Shown: positions 1-6,834 of the stretch, piece by piece
How positions within the stretch are numbered: the first letter of the stretch is position 1
How the letters are laid out: each line of letters starts with the position of its first letter
Assembly: GCA_030038955.1 (NCBI GenBank)
Contig: JASHQV010000174.1
Location: forward strand, 1 to 11,814
Length of the DNA: 11,814 bases
From: Solirubrobacteraceae bacterium
GTDB lineage: Bacteria; Actinomycetota; Thermoleophilia; Solirubrobacterales; Solirubrobacteraceae
Direction: 5' to 3'
Notes under the pieces: model-generated
What the model was told of the DNA's origin: nothing
Database searches by the model: none
The model's input: only the letters and a program-made list of their open reading frames with translations
Program-made: the position numbers and the translations under genes

Positions 1-1
1 G

Positions 2-622
2 AAGCTGCTCGCGGCTGCCGGTGGGCACCTGCCGTCGGAGGCCGTGATCGACGCGCTGTGGCCCGACGCCAACCTCGACGCTGGCCACAACCGGCTGAGG
101 ACGACGCTGAGCCGGCTGCGCTCCGCCGCCGGGGACCTCGTCGTCCGGGACGGCGAGACCCTGTCGCTCGCCTCCGACCTCCGCGTCGATCTGCACGAGT
201 TCGAGCGCGAGGCGCGGCGGGCGCTGGCGCTCGGCAGCGCCGAGGCGAGCCTCGCGGTCGCGCTCGCCGGCTCGGCCATCTCTCGCTATCGGGGCGACTT
301 GCTGCCCGGCGATCCGTATGAGCCCTGGCTCGAGCGCCCGCGGGAACGGGCGCGGCGGATCGCGCTGGAGCTGCTCGACTTCTGCAGCGACATGGCGACC
401 GAGCGCGGCGACCTCGATGAGGTCCGGCGGTTCGTCGAGCTGGCGATCGAGCTCGCCCCGTACGACGAGCACCGGTATCTGCGGGCGGCGAGCGCGCTCC
501 TGGAGCAGGGTCGCCGCGGCGCCGCCCGGGTCGTGTTCTCCCGCGCCCGCTCGGCGCTTGCCGAGCTCGGCATTCCGCCGCCGCTCGACCTGGTCCGCAT
601 GGAGCGGCGCGCCGCCGGGTGA
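2..622 (+). CDS. BTAD/SARP-type transcriptional regulator, C-terminal part (5' end outside window)
   Basis: The open frame enters from the left edge and ends at TGA 620-622, giving 206 visible residues. Residues about 1-45 look like the end of an OmpR/SARP-type winged helix (DALWPDA, then NRLRTTLSRLRSAAG). Residues about 60-200 match a bacterial transcriptional activator domain (BTAD), a helical TPR-like region: VDLHEFEREARRAL, YRGDLLPGD, YEPWLERPRERAR, then repeated helices ending in FSRARSALAELGIPPP. This arrangement is typical of SARP/AfsR-like activators, and the protein stops directly after the BTAD. Whether an ATPase or LuxR-like module lies upstream cannot be seen. Target genes are unknown. 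It converges on the tRNA-Thr gene and is not part of the leftward train. The family call is firm; function beyond transcriptional regulation is not. Confidence 0.8.
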   Translation, partial: KLLAAAGGHLPSEAVIDALWPDANLDAGHNRLRTTLSRLRSAAGDLVVRDGETLSLASDLRVDLHEFEREARRALALGSAEASLAVALAGSAISRYRGDLLPGDPYEPWLERPRERARRIALELLDFCSDMATERGDLDEVRRFVELAIELAPYDEHRYLRAASALLEQGRRGAARVVFSRARSALAELGIPPPLDLVRMERRAAG

Positions 623-715
623 CACGAAGCCGGCGCGGCATTCGCCGCCGCCCGGCCGACCGTATCTCTGCGATCGTGCTCGGCCCGCTGGTCGTCACGA
701 CCGCGCCGCCCCCAG

Positions 716-788
716 AGCCCGCCGGGGGACTCGAACCCCCAACCCCTTCATTACAAGTGAAGTGCTCTGCCAGTTGAGCTAGGCGGGC
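716..788 (-). tRNA. tRNA-Thr, anticodon UGU
   Basis: Read on the minus strand this folds into a full cloverleaf. The 7-bp acceptor stem is GCCCGCC (782-788) with GGCGGGC (717-723). TA follows at positions 8-9 and the D stem begins GCTC. The anticodon stem is CTTCA/TGAAG with loop CTTGTAA, so the anticodon is TGT and reads ACA-type threonine codons. The variable loop is GGGTT. The T stem is GGGGG/CCCCC with loop TTCGAGT. The base after the acceptor stem (716) reads U in the RNA. CCA is not encoded, so it must be added after transcription. No terminator with a clear T-run was seen downstream (623-715). Confidence 0.95.
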
Positions 789-1019
789 GGGGCGCCGGGC
801 GATCGAATGAGGAGGGACCGCATCGTCCGGGGAGACAACCACGAGGCGCAGACTGAGTCTTGCAGGCGGGGCGGCCGGGATGGCAGCCGGAGATGCTCAG
901 GCGCGGGTGCCGCTCAGACGCCTTGCGGCTGCGGAGTGATCGTCGCAGCCGGGCGTGTCGACGCTTGCAGGTGGTCAGCAGCGCCGGCGCCAGACGCACG
1001 CTCGACTACGCTCCCGAGG
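789..1019. other. Intergenic stretch between tRNA-Thr and the PHP gene, no supported gene
   Basis: An open frame runs through this stretch in phase with the PHP gene from an ATG at 807, but the predicted peptide is rich in Arg, Cys and Ala without family character. I treat it as non-coding. It must contain the leftward tRNA promoter and probably the rightward PHP promoter. A TANNNT-like TACGCT at 1007-1012 lies 7 bases before the chosen TTG start, but no matching -35 was seen. An 11-base palindrome AGACTGAGTCT is also present. Nothing else can be supported. Confidence 0.45.
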
Positions 1020-1934
1020 TTGCCGCCGAGAGCCCCCAGCTTCGACCTGCAGAGCCACTCGTCCTACTCGGACGGAGAGCTCGCGCCAGCTGAGCTAGTC
1101 AGCCGGGCGGCGGAGGCCGGCGTCGAGCTGCTGTCGCTGACCGACCATGACACCGTCGACGGAGTCGACGAGGCCGTCAGGTCAGCGGGCGAGCTCGGGA
1201 TCGCCTTCGTGGCCGGGGTGGAGATCTCGTCGATCTACGAGGAGGCCGCCGACCTGCACATGCTCGGCTACCGGATCGACATCGACCACCCGCCGCTGCT
1301 CGAGCGCCTGGCGCGCAGCCGTGCGGCGCGGACGAGCCGGGCGGCCGAGATGGTCAGCGCGCTGCAGGAGCTCGGCTACGCGGTCGACGAGGACATGCTG
1401 CGGGCACGCTCCGCCAGCGGCAAGCCGGTCGGGCGGCCACACATCGCGCAGGCGGTTGTCTCGCATCCGGCCAATGCGTCGCGCCTGGCCGAGGAGCAGC
1501 TCGCGGATGCCTCCGCCTTCCTCGAGGCGCTGCTGATCGAGGGGCGGCCGGCGTTCAGGGCACGCGAGGCGCCCACGGCGGCGGAGGCGATGCAGCTGAT
1601 CCACGATGCGGGCGGGTACGCGGTTTGGGCCCATCCGTTCTGGGATTTCAGCGACTCGCAGCGGGTGCTGGCGACGATCGCCGAGTTCGTCGACTCAGGC
1701 CTCGACGGGATCGAGGCCTTCTACGCGACGCACACGGCCGAGCAGACGGCGCTGCTCGCCGAGCGCAGCGCACAGCTGGGACTGTTCACCACCGGCTCGT
1801 CTGACTTCCACGGACCGCGGCACCGGCTGTTCAACCGCTTCCGGGCGTTCGACACGTACGGCTTGGAGCCGCAGCTGGGGCCGCTCAGGCCGGGACGCTG
1901 CGGCTCTCCAGGTGCTGGGCGACCTTGCGCTTGA
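1020..1934 (+). CDS. PHP-domain phosphoesterase (TrpH/YciV-like, RNase AM / 3',5'-nucleoside bisphosphate phosphatase type)
   Basis: About 304 residues carrying the metal-binding motifs of a PHP phosphoesterase: FDLQSHSSYSDG (8-19), SLTDHDT (39-45), GVEIS with Glu68, LHMLGY with His80, AVWAHPFW with His205, and GSSDFHG with Asp262 and His264. In E. coli the related YciV/RNase AM removes nucleotides from RNA 5' ends and hydrolyses 3',5'-bisphosphonucleosides, in the cytoplasm. The first HxH pair reads QxH here (Gln11, His13). The start is uncertain. TTG 1020 puts the first PHP motif at residue 8, as expected, but has no well-spaced Shine-Dalgarno. GTG 936 and ATG 807 are in frame but add sequence without family character. 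The last ~15 residues lie over the end of sigH on the other strand (50-bp convergent overlap). The family call is firm; the substrate is inferred. Confidence 0.82.
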   Translation: MPPRAPSFDLQSHSSYSDGELAPAELVSRAAEAGVELLSLTDHDTVDGVDEAVRSAGELGIAFVAGVEISSIYEEAADLHMLGYRIDIDHPPLLERLARSRAARTSRAAEMVSALQELGYAVDEDMLRARSASGKPVGRPHIAQAVVSHPANASRLAEEQLADASAFLEALLIEGRPAFRAREAPTAAEAMQLIHDAGGYAVWAHPFWDFSDSQRVLATIAEFVDSGLDGIEAFYATHTAEQTALLAERSAQLGLFTTGSSDFHGPRHRLFNRFRAFDTYGLEPQLGPLRPGRCGSPGAGRPCA

Positions 1935-2535
1935 CGCGCTGCAGGGCGTTGTCGACGGTCTTGCAGTCGCAGCCGAGCCGCCGACCGACCTCCTCGTAGG
2001 AGTGACCGTCGAGGTAGAGCGACAGCACCCGAGACTCCAGCTCCGACAGCGCCGTCGAGATGCAGGCGACGAGCGCGCGCAGCTCCTCGGAGCTGATCAC
2101 CTGGTTGACCGGATCGTGGACCGGAGAGCCGGGCAGCATCTCATCGAGCGTGGACTCGAGCTCGCCGTTCGCGCTGGCGGGTGAGCTGGAGAACGAGACG
2201 TACTGGTTGAGCGGCGTGTGCTTGTTGCGCGTCGCGGTCTTCACGGCGGTGATGATCTGGCGGGTGATGCACAGCTCGGCGAAGTTTCGGAAGCTCGACT
2301 CACGATCGGTGCGGTAGTCGCGTACCGCCTTGTAGAGGCCGACGAGTCCCTCCTGGATGAGATCGTCGGCGTCACCGCCGGCGAGGAAGTAGGAGGAGGC
2401 CTTGAGGCGCACGAACCCGTAATACCGGCGCACGATCCGGTCGTATGCGTCCGCGCTTCCCTGCTTTGCCAGCGCAATCAGGTAGCCATCATCAACCTGA
2501 AGCTGAGAGTGAGGATTGCTGGAAAGTCGAGCCAC
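1885..2535 (-). CDS. sigH: RNA polymerase sigma factor of the SigH/Spo0H type (sigma-70 family)
   Basis: 216 residues. Region 2 spans roughly 21-103 and includes GGDADDLIQEGLVGLYKAVR and FAELCITRQIITAVKTATRNK, the core-binding and -10 recognition part. The wording closely resembles Bacillus SigH. A variable linker rich in Ser (about 114-130) follows. Region 4 spans about 160-205 (LSELESRVLSLYLDGHSYEEVGRRLGC split by its helix-turn-helix, then KTVDNALQRVKRKV). The start is GTG 2535, because a strong AGGAGGG lies 8 bases upstream. A further in-frame GTG at 2583 adds 16 residues but has a poor ribosome site. Position after rlmB matches the Bacillus order, though the NYN-domain yacP gene found there is missing. 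A 398-bp gap separates it from rlmB, so it probably has its own promoter. Its regulon cannot be deduced; a sporulation role should not be assumed. Confidence 0.9.
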   Translation of the reverse strand: MARLSSNPHSQLQVDDGYLIALAKQGSADAYDRIVRRYYGFVRLKASSYFLAGGDADDLIQEGLVGLYKAVRDYRTDRESSFRNFAELCITRQIITAVKTATRNKHTPLNQYVSFSSSPASANGELESTLDEMLPGSPVHDPVNQVISSEELRALVACISTALSELESRVLSLYLDGHSYEEVGRRLGCDCKTVDNALQRVKRKVAQHLESRSVPA

Positions 2536-2543
2536 GACGTGTT

Positions 2544-2550
2544 CCCTCCT
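2544..2550 (-). promoter_or_regulatory. Ribosome binding site of sigH that decides its start
   Basis: The minus strand reads GAGGAGGGAACACGTCGTG: a near-perfect Shine-Dalgarno followed after 8 bases by GTG 2535. This favours the shorter SigH over the GTG at 2583, which has its GGGGAGG about 13 bases away. Confidence 0.75.
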
Positions 2551-2760
2551 CGCCGCGCCGCTCTGCACGACTGGCGATAGCACTCGCGTCGCGTCACCTC
2601 CCCTGGCGCCGCACCTATTCAGTTTCGATCCCGAAGAGTCGGAACCGCTGCAAGCGCCGTCCCTCTCCGGCCCCGAGACTAAAGCTCGAGTTGATCCTTA
2701 TCTCCCGGTCGAGGAGCTTGCCATAGCGGGGCACTCGTGTCAAGTGCGACGTTTACGCTG
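2551..2760 (-). promoter_or_regulatory. Presumed sigH promoter and structured leader region
   Basis: This is most of the non-coding gap before sigH. On the minus strand a TTGACA occurs at 2738-2743 inside an imperfect inverted repeat GCACTCGTGTCAAGTGC (2731-2747). A convincing -10 at 16-18 bases was not found, so the promoter is only a candidate. Closer to sigH the leader could fold: GTTCCGA (2639-2645) can pair with TCGAAAC (2622-2628) with one mismatch, and an outer GGCGC/GCGCC pair (2654-2658 with 2605-2609) could enclose it. No known riboswitch class was recognised. I see no gene here. Confidence 0.35.
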
Positions 2761-2783
2761 CTACGGGCCCTTAGGGTCCGTAG
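2761..2783. repeat. Palindrome at the left edge of the foldback element
   Basis: CTACGGGCCC, TTA, GGGTCCGTAG: 10-base arms with one mismatch around a 3-base centre. One arm lies outside the element and repeats the sequence found at the rlmB stop, so three copies of CTACGGGYCC-like sequence surround the element. Confidence 0.7.
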
Positions 2784-2943
2784 GAGAATTAGTCGTGAGG
2801 TTTGGGGAGTGGCTGGGAGTGGCTGGACGTGGCTGGCGGGAGGCCGCGACACGAGACGTACTTGGTGGTACGGCGGTGTCACGGCCTCCCGCCAGGCGCG
2901 TCCAGACGCCGCCAAAATCGCGAACTAATTCTTCTACGGGTCC
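2774..2943. repeat. Imperfect inverted-repeat (foldback/MITE-like) element between rlmB and sigH
   Basis: Two arms of about 75-85 bases, roughly 80% matching by eye, face each other. Perfect sub-blocks are AGAATTAGT (2785-2793) against ACTAATTCT (2924-2932), and CTGGCGGGAGGCCG (2833-2846) against CGGCCTCCCGCCAG (2882-2895). The apex is a CGTAC/GTACG stem (2857-2861, 2868-2872) with loop TTGGTG. The ends are GGGTCCGTAG on the left and GGACCCGTAG (reverse complement) on the right. TTA lies just outside both ends (2771-2773 and 2944-2946). Including more flank, CTACGGGCCCTTA (2761-2773) and CTACGGGTCCTTA (2934-2946) form a 13-base direct repeat with one mismatch. The right arm contains the rlmB stop codon. 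It encodes no transposase. It may be a small non-autonomous element, or a structured RNA between rlmB and sigH. There is no T-run to support a simple terminator. Confidence 0.7.
2807..2836 (+). repeat. Three tandem 10-base repeats inside the left arm
   Basis: GAGTGGCTGG (2807-2816), GAGTGGCTGG (2817-2826) and ACGTGGCTGG (2827-2836) stand head to tail. The opposite arm of the foldback carries only two diverged counterparts. One unit therefore seems to have been gained in the left arm or lost in the right, which accounts for the arm-length difference. Confidence 0.8.
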
Positions 2944-3629
2944 TTACTTGCCGCATACAGCAGCACGGCGGCAGCAGCGCTGACGCTGAGCGACTCGATC
3001 CGCCCTCGCTGCGGCAGCGCCACGAGCGCGTCGCAGGCGGCGGCCACACGCGGCCGCAGGCCTCTCCCCTCGGAGCCGAGGACGAGTACGACGCCACCGC
3101 TGAAGTCGACCGACCGGTAGTCGAGCTCGGCGCCGGCAGCCGCCCCGTAGCACCACAGCCCGTGCCGCTTGGCGGTGTCCAGCCAGTCCGCCAGGTTGCG
3201 CACGCGCGCGACCGCCAGGTGCTCGACAGCGCCGGCCGAGGCCTTGCAGACGGCCGGTGTGATCGCTGCCGTTCGCCGCTCGGGCAGGATCACACCGGCA
3301 GCGCCCGCGGATTCGGCAGTGCGGCAGATGGCGCCGAGGTTCTGGGGGTCCTGCACCTGATCGAGCGCGACGAGCAGCGGCTGCTCGCCGCCAAGCAGCT
3401 CCGACGCATCGGCGTAGCGGAACTCGCTGACCTCGGCGCAGATGCCCTGATGCGCGTCCGAGCCACAGCGCCGGGCGATCGAGTCGGCCGGCTCGGCGTC
3501 GACGAGCGGCACGGCGGCGGTCGCCAGCCACGGCTCTCTGAGGGCGTTGCTGGTCGCCCAGACGTGGCTGACGGTGCGGGGCCCACGGAGTGCCTCGCGC
3601 ACGGGGTTGCGACCGTAGAGGATCACCAC
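2934..3629 (-). CDS. rlmB: 23S rRNA (guanosine-2'-O-)-methyltransferase RlmB-type (SpoU family)
   Basis: 231 residues. An N-terminal substrate-binding part begins ILYGRNPVREAL (3-14). The SpoU knot domain follows with motif 1 QDPQNLGAICRTAESAG (93-109), motif 2 LVLGSEGRGL (about 182-191) and motif 3 ALPQRGRIESLSVSAAAAV (about 204-222). RlmB uses S-adenosylmethionine to methylate the ribose of a conserved guanosine (G2251 in E. coli) in the 23S peptidyl-transferase region. Motif 3 has Ser where Asn is common (ESLSVS). The start is GTG 3629 (or the next codon, GTG 3626) after a GGGGGG run. A longer frame continues upstream into cysS but is only its shadow. It begins 34 bases after cysS, so is likely cotranscribed. 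The last codons, AAG GAC CCG TAG, fall in the arm of the foldback element. Confidence 0.93.
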   Translation of the reverse strand: MVILYGRNPVREALRGPRTVSHVWATSNALREPWLATAAVPLVDAEPADSIARRCGSDAHQGICAEVSEFRYADASELLGGEQPLLVALDQVQDPQNLGAICRTAESAGAAGVILPERRTAAITPAVCKASAGAVEHLAVARVRNLADWLDTAKRHGLWCYGAAAGAELDYRSVDFSGGVVLVLGSEGRGLRPRVAAACDALVALPQRGRIESLSVSAAAAVLLYAASKDP

Positions 3630-3663
3630 AGCCCCCCGCGCACCGGACCGCGACCGCGGACGA

Positions 3664-5019
3664 TCACCGTCGCGGCAGCAGCTCGTCGCCGTCCGGGCCG
3701 TCGCGAACCTCCCAGCCGAGCGTTCGCAGCTGGTCGCGGAGCGCGTCGGCCCGCTGCCAGTCGCGCCGCTCCCTGGCAACGCGGCGCTGCTCCAGCAGCG
3801 CGACGGCCTCGGGAGGAGCGGTCGGCACTTGTACGTCGAGCAGGTTGGCGAGGCCGAGCACATCCAGCATCTCCCTGAGATCCGCGTCTCCGACCGGACC
3901 CGGCTCGGAGCTGTTGGCCCGGCGCACCCACTCGAACGCCGCCGCCAGCGCCCGCGGCGTGTTGAAGTCCTGCCGCAACGCGGCAAAGAACTGGTCGTGG
4001 AGGCGCTGCGACCAGCGCGGCGAGGGACCGGGAGCGAGCCGGCGGGCGGCCTCGCGCACACGGTTGACGCTCGCCGAAGCAGCGGCGAGGCGAGCGTCGT
4101 CGAACTCGATCGGCTGCCGGTAGTGGCCGCCACAGAAGTACATGATCAGCGCGTCCCGCCCGTAGGAGCTGAGCGCGACCCGCAGCAGAAACGTGTTGCC
4201 GACGGATTTGGCCATCTTCTCCTGGCTGGTCCGAACCATCCCGTTGTGGATCCACAGCCGCGCCAGCGGCCGACCGCGAGCCGATGCGGTCTGCGCCGCC
4301 TCGTTCTCGTGGTGGGGGAAGACCAGGTCGGAGCCACCGCCGTGGATCTCGAAGTCGAGCCCGAGCAGGCGCTCCGCCATCGCCGAGCACTCGATGTGCC
4401 ACCCCGGGCGACCCCGACCCCACGGCGCCTCCCAGGCGGTGTCCTCGCCAGCCTTCTGCGCCTTCCACAGCGCGAAGTCGACCGGGTCTCGCTTGCGTTC
4501 GGCGCCTTCCACGCCCTCGCCCTGGTCCATCTCATCGATCCGGCGGTGAGACAGCTCGCCGTACGGCGGGTATGACCGCACCGAGAAGTAGACGTCACCT
4601 TCAGCTTGATATGCGTGACCTGTCTCGATCAGCCGTGCGATCAGCGAGATGATCTCCGGAAGCGTCTCGCTCGCCAGCGGCTCGCGGTCGGGCCGGCCGA
4701 GCGCGAGCGCGTCCGTGTCGGCAACATACTCGGCCGTCATCTGCTGCGCCAGCTGCTCGCTGCCGACCCCGAGGCGCTCTGCCGCGGCATAGATCTTGTC
4801 GTTGATGTCGGTGATGTTGGAGACGAACGTGACCCCGTAGCCCTCGTGGACGAGGAACCGCTTGAGCAGCGAGAACACCACGAACGGCCGCGCGTTGCCG
4901 ACGTGGACGTGGCCGTAGACGGTCGGCCCGCAGGTGTAGATGCCGACGCGGCCGGGGACGCGGGGCACGAGCGGGAGAATCTCGCCGGTGCGAGTGTCGT
5001 GCAGCTTGATTTCCGTCAC
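3664..5019 (-). CDS. cysS: Cysteinyl-tRNA synthetase
   Basis: 451 residues, the normal class I CysRS length. Attaches cysteine to tRNA-Cys in an ATP-dependent cytoplasmic reaction. The catalytic fold shows YTCGPTVYGHVHVGNARPF, with the HIGH-like motif HVGN at 39-42. The zinc ligands are all present: Cys30, Cys211 (in WHIECSAMA), His236 and Glu240 (in FPHHENE). The KMSKS loop reads KMAKS (268-272). The C-terminal helical part binds the anticodon stem. It is full-length CysRS rather than MshC, the mycothiol ligase homologue: the context (ispF upstream, rlmB downstream) and the long C-terminal region favour CysRS. Start GTG 5019 has only a weak GGCGGCG upstream and lies 28 bases after the GT87 gene, so translation may be coupled. 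Confidence 0.96.
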   Translation of the reverse strand: MTEIKLHDTRTGEILPLVPRVPGRVGIYTCGPTVYGHVHVGNARPFVVFSLLKRFLVHEGYGVTFVSNITDINDKIYAAAERLGVGSEQLAQQMTAEYVADTDALALGRPDREPLASETLPEIISLIARLIETGHAYQAEGDVYFSVRSYPPYGELSHRRIDEMDQGEGVEGAERKRDPVDFALWKAQKAGEDTAWEAPWGRGRPGWHIECSAMAERLLGLDFEIHGGGSDLVFPHHENEAAQTASARGRPLARLWIHNGMVRTSQEKMAKSVGNTFLLRVALSSYGRDALIMYFCGGHYRQPIEFDDARLAAASASVNRVREAARRLAPGPSPRWSQRLHDQFFAALRQDFNTPRALAAAFEWVRRANSSEPGPVGDADLREMLDVLGLANLLDVQVPTAPPEAVALLEQRRVARERRDWQRADALRDQLRTLGWEVRDGPDGDELLPRR

Positions 5020-5047
5020 CGCCGCCGAACCCTAGCGTCGCCGCGGC

Positions 5048-6277
5048 TCATCGCACGCCCACTCGCAGCAGAGCGCGAGCGGGCGCGGACGCGAACGCGG
5101 CGGACGAAGGTACGGCGATGGCGGCCCGATCGAGGCGGCGGGCGGCGACCAGCAGAGCCGTGATCACCCCGCACACGGTGACCGCGGCGACAGCCGACTC
5201 GGCCAGCGTCGGGAACCCCAGAGGACAGGCCCAGAGCACCAGCAGCACGATCCAGATCGGCCCAAGGCGCGGACGGATCACCGCAAGCGGCACGAGCAGC
5301 AGCGCGAAATAGTGGCTCCAGACGATTGGCGACGCGCACAGGACCAGGGCGACGATCAAGACGAGCAGGACGCGCTCGTCGCGCCGGCGGCCAACGACGA
5401 TGCAGGCGGCCACCAGGGCAAGCGAGACAATCACCGCCATGACTGCCGCGACGCCCTGACCCAGCCCGAGCTGGATCAGGGTTGCCGAGACGCTGTAGTT
5501 CGAGTGACTGAAGGCGTGCGTCTCCGAGGAGATTACGTGTAGAAAGCGATGCACCTGCGGCAGACCGCCGATCGCCACCCAGCTAACAGGGGTGACTACC
5601 GCTCCGATCGCAACCACGTAGACCGTGGCGCGCCAGCGACGGCTGACCACCAGCCACAGCGCGAGGGGCCAGAGAAACAGCTTCAGCGAGATCAGTGTGG
5701 CGACGAGCACTGCCGTAGCGAGCGGCCGATCTCGGAGCCGCCACAGGGCGGCGACCCCGAGCACCAGCGGCAGGGTCAGGTTGCTGGTCTGCCAGCCGGC
5801 GACCACCGGCGCCAGCAGCAAGACGAATCCGTACAGCCGCCAGTCCCTCACGCTCAGGAGCCGTAGCGACAGCAGCGGCGCGGCGATGCACAGGGCCGTG
5901 AACAGGTCGGAGCTGAGCACGCGCGGGATCAGCGCGAACGGAGCGAAGCACAGCGCCGTGAACGCCGGGTACGGGAAGTCAAGCCCGCCTCCGAGCGACT
6001 GATGCAGCCCCGCGTAAGGGCTCAGGCCATGGTCCACGCGCCAGCCGGTAACCCAGTACTGGAGGTTGAAGTCCTCGCCGTGGCCGTCGTGCGCCCAGAT
6101 TGTCGCTAGCACGAAGATCGTGACGACCACGGGCGCCACCACAAACACCGCGTGCTCGACGGCCATGTGGACGCGATCGCGGTGTCCTCGCGCGCTCGAC
6201 GCAACCGTCCGCAGCGGCGCGCGGGTGGTGTCGTCGGCGGGCGTCGGCACCGAGCCCGAAGCCAGATGTGCTGCCAT
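5048..6277 (-). CDS. GT87-type (DUF2029) polytopic membrane glycosyltransferase
   Basis: 409 residues, mostly hydrophobic, with about ten likely membrane segments. The first is at 41-61 after a 40-residue polar N-terminus. The features fit the GT-C superfamily, GT87/DUF2029: an acidic residue in the first external loop (GHGEDFNLQYW, Asp69), GLSPY (84-88), a Lys-Pro helix (SLKLFLWPLALWLVV, 197-211) and the late motif SPIVWSHYFALLLVPLAV (about 306-323). Known members such as mycobacterial PimE transfer mannose from polyprenyl-phosphate-mannose to cell-envelope lipids. The acceptor here is unknown. It sits 58 bases after ispF and 28 before cysS, in an otherwise conserved housekeeping train. A paralogue lies at 9453-10565. 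ATG 6277 lacks a clear Shine-Dalgarno. The family call is fairly safe; sugar and acceptor are not assigned. Confidence 0.85.
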   Translation of the reverse strand: MAAHLASGSVPTPADDTTRAPLRTVASSARGHRDRVHMAVEHAVFVVAPVVVTIFVLATIWAHDGHGEDFNLQYWVTGWRVDHGLSPYAGLHQSLGGGLDFPYPAFTALCFAPFALIPRVLSSDLFTALCIAAPLLSLRLLSVRDWRLYGFVLLLAPVVAGWQTSNLTLPLVLGVAALWRLRDRPLATAVLVATLISLKLFLWPLALWLVVSRRWRATVYVVAIGAVVTPVSWVAIGGLPQVHRFLHVISSETHAFSHSNYSVSATLIQLGLGQGVAAVMAVIVSLALVAACIVVGRRRDERVLLVLIVALVLCASPIVWSHYFALLLVPLAVIRPRLGPIWIVLLVLWACPLGFPTLAESAVAAVTVCGVITALLVAARRLDRAAIAVPSSAAFASAPARALLRVGVR

Positions 6278-6335
6278 ATAGAGGCATTCATCGACGCGAC
6301 GGGCTCAAACGATTAGGGCGTGGGGCGACCGGCCG

Positions 6336-6815
6336 CTATCGGGACTCGATCGTGGCGATCGCCAGGGCCGCCGCGCCCTCCTGACGCCCGACGAACCCCA
6401 TCCCCTCTCCGCGCGTGGCCTTGACGCTCACGTGCGCCGGGTCGAGGCCGAGCACCGGCGCAAGCGTGGCGGCGATCTGATCGCGGAGCCCGGCGAGCTT
6501 GGGTCGCTCGAGCAGCACGGTCGCGTCGACGTGGACGACCCGCTGCCCCGCGCGCTCCAGCAGCGTCAGCGTGTGACGCAGCAGCTCCAGTGAGTCCGCG
6601 TCGCGGTAGCGCTCGTCGGTGTCCGGGAAGTGCTGGCCGATGTCGCCGAGCCCGGCGGCGCCGAGCAGTGCGTCGATGACCGCGTGCGTGAGCACGTCGG
6701 CGTCGGAGTGCCCCTCGAGGCCCTGCTCGTACGGGATCGTGACGCCGCCCAGCACCAGCCGCCGGCCGTCGGCGAACCGGTGGCAGTCGTAGCCGATCCC
6801 GGCGATCACTCGCAC
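6336..6815 (-). CDS. ispF: 2-C-methyl-D-erythritol 2,4-cyclodiphosphate synthase
   Basis: 159 residues, the usual IspF length. Converts 4-diphosphocytidyl-methylerythritol 2-phosphate to the cyclic diphosphate with release of CMP, a step of the MEP isoprenoid pathway. The family is a cytoplasmic trimer. Metal ligands are visible in GIGYDCHRF (Asp10, His12) and GHSDADVLTHAVIDALLGA (His36). The conserved C-terminal motif is KATRGEGMGFVGRQEG (132-147). GTG 6815 is used here. A second GTG at 6809 gives 157 residues and numbering closer to E. coli (Asp8, His10). A TGAGGCGG run upstream could serve either. The gene starts 19 bases after ispD stops, so the pair is almost certainly cotranscribed. The two are separate genes, not an IspDF fusion. 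Confidence 0.96.
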   Translation of the reverse strand: MRVIAGIGYDCHRFADGRRLVLGGVTIPYEQGLEGHSDADVLTHAVIDALLGAAGLGDIGQHFPDTDERYRDADSLELLRHTLTLLERAGQRVVHVDATVLLERPKLAGLRDQIAATLAPVLGLDPAHVSVKATRGEGMGFVGRQEGAAALAIATIESR

Positions 6816-6834
6816 ACCGCCTCAGCGAGCCCAG

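Noticed and set aside
628..650. Terminator hairpin after the BTAD regulator
   Set aside because: Only a 5-bp CGGCG/CGCCG stem with no T-run; this is frequent by chance at such GC content.
716..788. tRNA as an integration site for a mobile element
   Set aside because: No integrase gene and no repeated 3' tRNA segment was seen in the window.
807..1019. N-terminal extension of the PHP protein from ATG 807
   Set aside because: Composition is Arg/Cys-rich without family character, and the PHP motif would start unusually far in. A start near 1020 fits the family better.
2551..2700. Riboswitch (for example c-di-AMP class) in the sigH leader
   Set aside because: I could not match the conserved core of any known class, only generic stems.
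2807..2836. Possible CRISPR or spacer-type array at the tandem repeats
   Set aside because: Units are only 10 bases with no spacers; this is a simple tandem repeat.
2679..2915. Small minus-strand frame of 78 codons crossing the foldback element
   Set aside because: No ribosome site, no recognisable motif, and most of it is palindromic DNA, so coding is unlikely.
2802..3878. Open frame of 358 codons on the plus strand opposite rlmB
   Set aside because: It is antisense to clear RlmB and CysS motifs, with an Arg-rich, low-complexity product typical of high-GC shadows.
2934..4133. Long version of RlmB (399 residues) reaching into cysS
   Set aside because: The upstream 168 residues are a frame shadow of cysS. 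RlmB motifs begin with ILYGRNP at the GTG pair 3626-3629.
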